Positions 54,755 through 64,000 of a stretch of DNA of 64,000 nucleotides are shown here, one piece after another. The position numbers and the translations under genes were made by a program. The notes under the pieces are model-generated. The model was not told the origin of the DNA, did no database searches, and was given only the letters and a program-made list of their open reading frames with translations. The stretch is from Capsaspora owczarzaki ATCC 30864 (taxonomy: Eukaryota > Opisthokonta > Filasterea): contig NW_011887302.1 in NCBI RefSeq assembly GCF_000151315.2, positions 496,001 to 560,000 on the forward strand, in the 5' to 3' direction. Each line of letters opens with the position of its first letter. Position 1 is the first letter of the stretch.

Positions 54755-55112
54755 AGCAAGTGGTTTTGCTTTTTTGAGTTTGCTCATTGTCTTCCGTTGT
54801 TTGCTTTCTGTTGCGTGCGTCTGTTGTTAACCCTCAAAGAATATCCCTCGATACATTGTGTCAGCTCGAACGAAATGGCAAAGAATGACTTGCATCAAAC
54901 AAAACTGAAAGAACGGGTTTCACAGAAGGACCTTGTTATCAACAAACAGCAACAGCAACAACAGCAACAGCAACGACAACAACAACCACAAAGAAAAGAA
55001 AAAAAAAACCGGACAGTTTCAACGGAAACACACAAAATACACGGAAGTGACAATCGCCTTGCTATGCGAAATACCGAAGCAATCAACCCCCCCCCCCAAC
55101 GGATTGGAAAAA
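54755..55112. other. Convergent region with CAA/CAG repeat, no gene seen
   Basis: Between the SNRNP40 and WAVE stops. A mixed CAA/CAG run occurs at about 54942-54986 and a C run near 55088. Only 3' UTRs are expected here. Confidence 0.6.
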
Positions 55113-57577
55113 TTAATCGTCCCAGTCATCGTCACCATCATCATCGTCGTCGTCATCATCACTCTGCTCGAGCGCGATACGACGCATCAGAATGGCGGCG
55201 ACGCTGTTGGTCGGCGCAGCAGCCGCGGGGGCAGCAGCCTTGGGCGCGGCTTCAACCTTGCGCAGCGCCATGCCACCCTTGATTTGAGAAAGCATGTCCG
55301 AACGGGGATCAAACACCTTGGACGGTGCAACAATGACATCGTCGCCCTTGCCAGCCGGCGGCATTGGTGGGGCCATCGGCGGGGCCTTGCCCATGGGCGG
55401 GAGCGGTGGTGCAGCGGGAGGAGCAAAAGCAGCCATTGGCGGTGGCGGAGGTGCCGTGGGCGGGGAAAAGGCGGGCGCAGAGAACGCTGCGTCCTCGGCA
55501 GTCGGAGGGGGCGCAATCGTACCGGGCAGCTCGAAGGACATGCCCATCGAGAGATCGCCTTCGTCGCCACCAGCCTGTTGGCTGTAGTCGTCGGCAAGAT
55601 GCGAGTTGGACGCGGCCTTCTTGTAGCCGCCAAATCCGTCCAGATCGTCGTTCGCTGTCCAGGTGCTCGGCTCGTATGCAAATCCGGGGGCATCGCCTGC
55701 GCTGTTGCCGTAGTCGAATGCTGGCGCCGGCGGAATGTCGTCCAGGTCAGACGGCGGCGGGGGCGGAGGGGCCTCGTCCGAGCCAAACCCGTCGTCCATC
55801 GGGGGCGGGGGCGGAGGCACATCGTCCATCGGCGGCGGCGGTGGTGGCACGTCGTCCGTCGAGTCCTGCGGCATGGGCGGCGGAGGCGGGAGGAAGCCCG
55901 CATCTGCCGATGGCATCGATTTCGGCTTTGGCGGCGCCGAGCCGGCCGGGCGCGGAGGACCGTTGGTGGGAATCGGCGGTGCCGAGCCCTGAGGACGAGC
56001 AAACTGCTGCGGCTGTTGCGGAGCAGCAGGCGGAGCAGCCATGTTGGTGGTTGAGCCCGTGTTCTGCGGGATTTTGGGCTTTGGAGGAGGCGAGCTCGAG
56101 TTGGACAGAGGCTGGGGCGGCGCTTGAGGGGCGCCCTGCTGAGGCGGGGCCTCGAGCTCCTGGGGCTGTACACGTGCTTCCACAATGACGTTGCCTTGGC
56201 TGTCGTATTTCTTGACGGCAACCTCTGCCACCTTCTTGGGCCGGGCGCTCGACTTGTTGACGAGTGCCGAGACGCCGTCAGACTTTTTCTTCTTGCGGCC
56301 CTCGGCCAACTCTTTCTCTTCCTTTTCACGCTTGCGGACCCACTCGTGGAAGAAGAACTCGGGGTAAGAGTAGAGCTGAGAGAGAAAACGGAGGGAGACC
56401 GAACAAAACAAAGTGAGAACAACGAAAAACACAATTGCAATAAATCTCGAGCCGGGTGAGGTACCATCATGCAAGAGGGTTGGTCCTTGTCGCGGTGGCT
56501 GTCCATCAGATGAATCGGCGGAATGGAAGGAACGCTGTCGTACACGCGCTGGAGCGAGAGCGGCACGGACTGCTTGGTGAAGAGTTGCGAGTCTTCGACG
56601 CGCAGTTTCTTGGTCCACTTGACGCCTGTGAAGCAAATAAAAGAGTGATATCGTAAATGTGTTTGTTATTTCAAGTGAGATATGTTGTCCTGGTGGGGGG
56701 CTTCGTTCACATAAGCTGATCGATGTGGGCTGAATGAGCTTTCTGTGAAAAGTGCTTTTTGCTTACGGTGAGCGTTCCATTGGAACTTGTTAAGCCGAGC
56801 ATCGCAGACTGCCTTGGTCTTTGGCAGGAGCCCCTCGAGGCGCTCGATGCGGGCAGTCAAGCGAGATGAGCGTTGAACAATGTCCGTGCTGGTCGCAGCG
56901 AGTTCTGTTGGTGAAGCAAAGGAAGGTAAAGGCAAAGCGAAGCGAGTTAGGAAGGAGGCGAGAACGAGAGACCGAGAGACCGCCCCCCCCACCGCCCCTG
57001 TGGACCGTCCGCCACCATCGACACGACGCACAAAAAGTCAAAGCAGAGTGGAAAGGAAACGAGCGAGGGAGTGGCAAGTTTGAGCGGCTGAGAAACGAAA
57101 GCAACCAGCCGTCAACAAAAAAAACAACAAAAAAAAGGAAAAAAATCAATGGATTCTGGCTGATCGCTGCGACTGATGCGCCCTCCCTCCCTCCCTCCCT
57201 CCCCCAAGGCGGGGTTTGCGAGTGACTGCCTCTAGTTCCACTCGAATTCACATGCGGGTCTGGCGGGCGACGACAAGCGAGTCGACGACGACAGCCAGAG
57301 CCAACGATCAGCTTTTTTTTTTTTTTTTTTTTTTTTTTGCCTTTAAAATCTTGAAGCTTTTTGTATGGAAGGACTACAATGGCAAGCGGAACAAGCGAAG
57401 CGCACCTTCGAAGAGCTCGGCGGCGTAGTTGGCGATGAGGCCGAGCTGGTGGATGGCGCTGCTGAGGTGGACGGCGGCGACCTGCTCAAAGCCGTTCGCA
57501 GGGTTGGGCTCGAGGCGAGCGAGCGTCGCTTTGCCAGCATCGCACTGATCGGCGACCTGACGGCGGACAAGTGGCAT
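55113..57577 (-). CDS. WAVE/SCAR actin-nucleation promoting factor
   Basis: Four minus-strand exons (57577-57406, 56904-56767, 56625-56465, 56375-55113) give about 577 residues. The SCAR homology domain runs over exons 1-4: MPLVRRQV, IHQLGLIANYAAELFE, LAATSTDIVQRSSRLTARIE, FTKQSVPLSLQRVYDSVPSI and LYSYPEFFFHEWVRK, followed by a basic patch. A long proline-rich middle has repeated DDVPPPPPPM units. The C-terminal VCA module is complete: WH2 (RSDMLSQIKGGMALRKV), central helix (SVAAILMRRIALEQSD) and an acidic tail ending DDDWDD with the Arp2/3-binding Trp. WAVE acts in the WAVE regulatory complex downstream of Rac to drive branched actin. The SCAR domain rules out WASP. The first intron is about 501 bases and holds a long T run. 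Confidence 0.96.
57313..57338. repeat. Poly-T run in WAVE intron 1
   Basis: About 25 consecutive T on the plus strand in the first intron of the WAVE gene, preceded by a CCCT run near 57181-57202. Confidence 0.85.
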
Positions 57578-57851
57578 CGCACAAATAAGAGAATGAACAA
57601 AGAGCAGAAGAAGAGAAAAAGAAAAAAAGAAAATAGAGGAAAGGACTGCTTGATGGATGGAGGTTGCATTGTGCTTTTCTTGGCAGATTACCTGGAGAAT
57701 CGTTGTCTGTTTGTCAACCAAAGGAAGGCTGATTAAACTGTACAGCGTTTATTGTGAAGGTCCATACATATTGAGAACGTGTACAAGACTGGACATACAA
57801 GCCACAGAACTGCGCTCTGAGCAAGGAGAGCGTACAAAAAGTGCACACATC

Positions 57852-58927
57852 TCATTGCTTGAGCGCATCGGAAATCAGCTTCTCCGAAACCTCCCAAAGC
57901 TTGGCAGCGGCTTCCGGGTCTGAAGCGTGTGGAGAAGGAACGCTGAGGTTGCAATCCTCAAAGTAGGCACCGCCGTGCTCCAGGACCTCGGGCGCAATGG
58001 CGCAGTACACGGTGGTCGAGGAGCACTGCTCGACGGTTTTGAAAATGCTGTGCAACGTGCCGTCCTCGTTCATCCATCCGTTGGCAATCATATACTCTCG
58101 CGAGATGTGGCGACCCAGGTTCGTCATTGCGCCACCCGGATGAAGGGAAACGGCAATCACGCCCTTCGGGCTGAGACGCTTGTTGAGCTCGAGTGCAAAC
58201 AGGGCGTTCGCCGTCTTGGACTGCCCGTACGCTCGCCAAGCGTCGTAGGACTTTTCCCAGTTCACATCATCAAACATAATCGGGCTGAAGGCGTGGCCCA
58301 TGGAGCTGAGAACCACCACTCGGGACGGCGCCGCGGCAATCAGGGCGGGCGTGAGCAGCTGCGTGAGGTAGAAATGTCCAATGTGGTTTGTGCCAAATTG
58401 CATTTCGAATCCGTCGGCGGTGGTCTCGCGGGTCGGAAGAGCCATCACACCGGCGTTGTTGATGAGGAGGTTGAGCGGGAGCTTCTTGGCGATGAATGCG
58501 TCGGCGAACTCCTTGATGCTCTTGAGCGAGGTCAGGTCGACGAGCATGGCTTCGATCTTGGTGTTTCCGGTGCTTTGTTGAATCTCTTGGGCGACCTTTT
58601 GGCCAGCCTCGAGGTTGCGAATAGCTGGAGGGAGCGAAAGTGAACAAAAATAGTAGTCAGCGTCAACTTTCAACTTTGAATCCAAATCACACCCACACGC
58701 AATCTCCCACACATACCGATAATGATATGAGCGCCCTTGAGAGCCAAAACACGCGCCGCCTCCTTGCCAAGACCGCTGCTGGCGCCGGTGATAATGGCGA
58801 CGCGATCGCTCAAGTCGATTCCGAGCTCGGTGACGACTTCCTCGGCGGGGGTGCGATAGCCAAATCGGCCAATCGACTTGCCTTCATTCGTTGTGGTGGG
58901 GATGACGGGTTTAAAAGCTTCAGACAT
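57852..58927 (-). CDS. Short-chain dehydrogenase/reductase, retinol-dehydrogenase/WWOX-like
   Basis: Two minus-strand exons (58927-58717, 58624-57852) give about 327 residues. The Rossmann NAD(P) motif is TGASSGLG, followed by LINNAGVMA, the Ser of VVVLSSMGH, and the catalytic YGQSK; SLHPGGAMTNLGRH is typical of the RDH11-14/WWOX branch. An N-terminal extension of about 40 residues (SIGRFGYRTPAEEV) precedes the fold and has no membrane helix. The substrate cannot be told from sequence; retinoid, steroid or lipid carbonyls are used by relatives. The gene is head-to-head with another dehydrogenase at 59401. Confidence 0.93.
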
Positions 58928-59249
58928 TGTTCGTTGTAGATGAGCGCGACAGTATGTAGTTTTGATTGTTGGAAAAAACAAAGAGTGAGGTTTCCAATCT
59001 GAAATTTCGACCTGCTTAAAAACGACGTGCGGAAATTTCGCGTTTCAAAGTTCCGCGCACTATTTCGAGCTCTCCCCCATACATGCACACACCACACACA
59101 TGCACACACTTCTTCCCCCAACAAAAGCCATACCAATTCTGCGCATGTCAATTTTCCGCACGAGTCTGTCACCCCGCATCAGTCGGTTCCAGAGGAGTGA
59201 AAGTCAATTCTGTGGTGCTCGCTTCGACGTATTTGTTCAACACAACATG

Positions 59250-59311
<62 letters not shown>

Positions 59312-59400
59312 ACCATAACCATACCAACACGAACTTGGACCTGTGGCTAGATGCTCAGTCAATCACAAACCCCTTCTTTTGTGTCAAGTCCACTTCCAAA
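58928..59400. promoter_or_regulatory. Shared region between two divergent dehydrogenase genes, with (AAC)n
   Basis: About 473 bases between start codons of two SDR genes. A run of about 20 AAC units lies at 59250-59311, just upstream of the plus-strand gene, probably in its leader. An in-frame ATG at 59335 offers a longer start for that gene. Co-regulation is possible but not shown. Confidence 0.45.
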
Positions 59401-60457
59401 ATGACGTTCGAAGCCAACAACCCGGCGTCGGTTTCGCGCATCTTCAGCGCGTCGCGGTGGCGCTTGGACGGACGCACGGCGATCGTCACGGGTGGCTCGA
59501 AGGGAATCGGACGTGGCTGCGTGCTGGAGCTCCTTGCGCTCGGGGCACGCGTGCTGGTTGTCGCTCGCGGCGAGTCGAGTCTGAACGACCTCCGCTCAGA
59601 GCTCACGTCGAACGCCGCCATCACTTCAGCGGCGGCGGTGGGAGCCCACCAACAGTCGCCCGTCGTGGATCGCTTTGAAACGCTGAGTGCTGATCTGTCC
59701 ACGGCAGAGGGCGTCGAGCGCGTCGTTGCACGCGCGCGCGAGCTGTTTGGTGGCAGTCTCGACATTCTGGTCAACAACGTCGGAACAAACGTTCGCAAGA
59801 AGGCGATCGAGTACACCGAGGCCGAGTATCACAAAGTCCTCAGCACAAATCTCGAGTCGACATTTATGCTGTCCGTCAAGCTGCACGATCTGCTCAGGCG
59901 CTCGGCCACTGGCGGAAGTGTGGTCTGCATTGGATCCGTTGCAGGGATCACTGCGATGCGCACGGGTGTACGTTCGTTCTGAACGCGCTGCGGCACTTTT
60001 ACTGCTTGGGTGTGTAGCTGTCAATGCTGACTTGGTCATTTTTGCCAGGTGCCGTACGCGATGACGAAGGCTGCAATGATCCAGATGTGCAAAAATCTTG
60101 CCGGTGAATGGGCGGGTGACAACATTCGCGTCAACTGCGTGGCGCCGTGGTACATTCGCACGCCGTTGGTCGCTCCAGTCCTATCAAACGAGACGTTCAT
60201 GAACGAAGGTCAGTTGGAGGTGCACAACGGATGTTGGTGGCTGTTTGTGCGTCTGGTTCAACTCTGACACACCATGATACGCACACACCCCGCTTGTTTG
60301 ATCGACTGCGATAGTGATCGCCCGCACACCCATGAAACGAGTTGGAGAGATTGAGGAAATCTCGGGCGTTGTCGCCTTTTTGTGCATGACTCCTTCGTCC
60401 TTCGTGACTGGCCAAACCATGAGTGTCGACGGTGGCATGACGGTTTATACATTTTGA
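59401..60457 (+). CDS. Short-chain dehydrogenase, tropinone-reductase-like
   Basis: Three exons (59401-59967, 60049-60208, 60315-60457) give about 289 residues. Cofactor motif TGGSKGIG, then [12 protein letters not shown] (the NNxGTN form seen in tropinone-reductase-like SDRs), catalytic Ser in [14 protein letters not shown] with the catalytic Tyr and Lys, and the C-terminal [24 protein letters not shown] after the second strand suggests NADPH. Despite the name, relatives in non-plants reduce assorted carbonyls; the substrate is unknown. It belongs to a different SDR branch from its divergent neighbour, so the pair is not a recent duplication. Start 59401 fits family alignment; 59335 is an alternative. 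Confidence 0.93.
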
Positions 60458-60551
60458 CGCATGGAGCAGTGAAATTTAGAACGTAGCGCAAGAGTAAACA
60501 ATGCAAAACAGCATCATCATCACGATCTCCATCATAACCCGTGTACTCAAA

Positions 60552-64000
<3,449 letters not shown>

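Noticed and set aside
54933-56054. 373-codon Arg/Gly-rich plus-strand frame
   Set aside because: Antisense of the proline-rich WAVE exon.
59250-59311. (AAC)n array considered as a CRISPR-like or structured repeat
   Set aside because: It is a simple trinucleotide microsatellite with no spacers; the genome is eukaryotic. The same holds for 60841-60988.

Overview
This 64 kb window is nuclear DNA of a compact eukaryotic genome. I read 22 protein-coding genes (about one per 2.9 kb), split by short GT-AG introns and separated by short gaps. Coding exons are GC-rich and prefer C- or G-ending codons, while introns carry long T or A runs and many simple repeats. A Src-type tyrosine kinase, a receptor tyrosine kinase with a leucine-rich ectodomain, a WAVE/SCAR protein and a CPT1 carnitine palmitoyltransferase together point to a unicellular relative of animals. 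A filasterean such as Capsaspora is my best guess from gene content, gene density and intron style; it is an inference, not proven here. I see no recognisable transposon, retrovirus-like element, CRISPR array, tRNA or rRNA gene.

Layout. 1-1218: 3' half of a Src-family kinase (+). 1859-3475: LicD/fukutin-type membrane protein (-). 3774-8968: CAND1 (+). 9122-10773: short CHERP-like splicing protein (+). 10872-14106: Rex1/REXO5-type RNA exonuclease (+). 14211-15236: DinB-fold protein (-). 16301-19709: LRR receptor tyrosine kinase (+). 20099-21877: unrecognised gene, possibly ending in a C3H zinc motif (-). 21970-25772: CPT1 (+). 26120-28508: CCT5 (-). 29475-29876: ribosomal protein L32 (+). 30143-30724: HINT3-like HIT protein (+). 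30872-35086: unrecognised 1338-residue membrane protein (-). 35287-38996: PRPF6 (-). 39346-47913: intronless giant of about 2855 residues with PPR-like stretches and a mitochondrial-type N-terminus (-). 48337-49869: EMC2 (+). 50118-52741: inactive myotubularin (-). 53058-54754: SNRNP40 (+). 55113-57577: WAVE/SCAR (-). 57852-58927 and 59401-60457: two head-to-head short-chain dehydrogenases. 60552-64000: MLH1 (-), whose first exon or exons lie beyond the right edge.

The genes are mostly unrelated housekeeping functions. Themes that recur are splicing (PRPF6 and SNRNP40 of U5 snRNP, plus a CHERP-like U2-associated protein), protein folding and membrane insertion (CCT5, EMC2), ubiquitin-ligase control (CAND1), mismatch repair (MLH1), lipid and phosphoinositide biology (CPT1, myotubularin) and tyrosine-kinase signalling. 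Many neighbours are divergent and must share short promoter regions (92 bp between the unknown gene and CPT1). Exon boundaries were read by eye from splice signals, phase continuity and remembered family sequences, so single boundaries may be off by a base or two.
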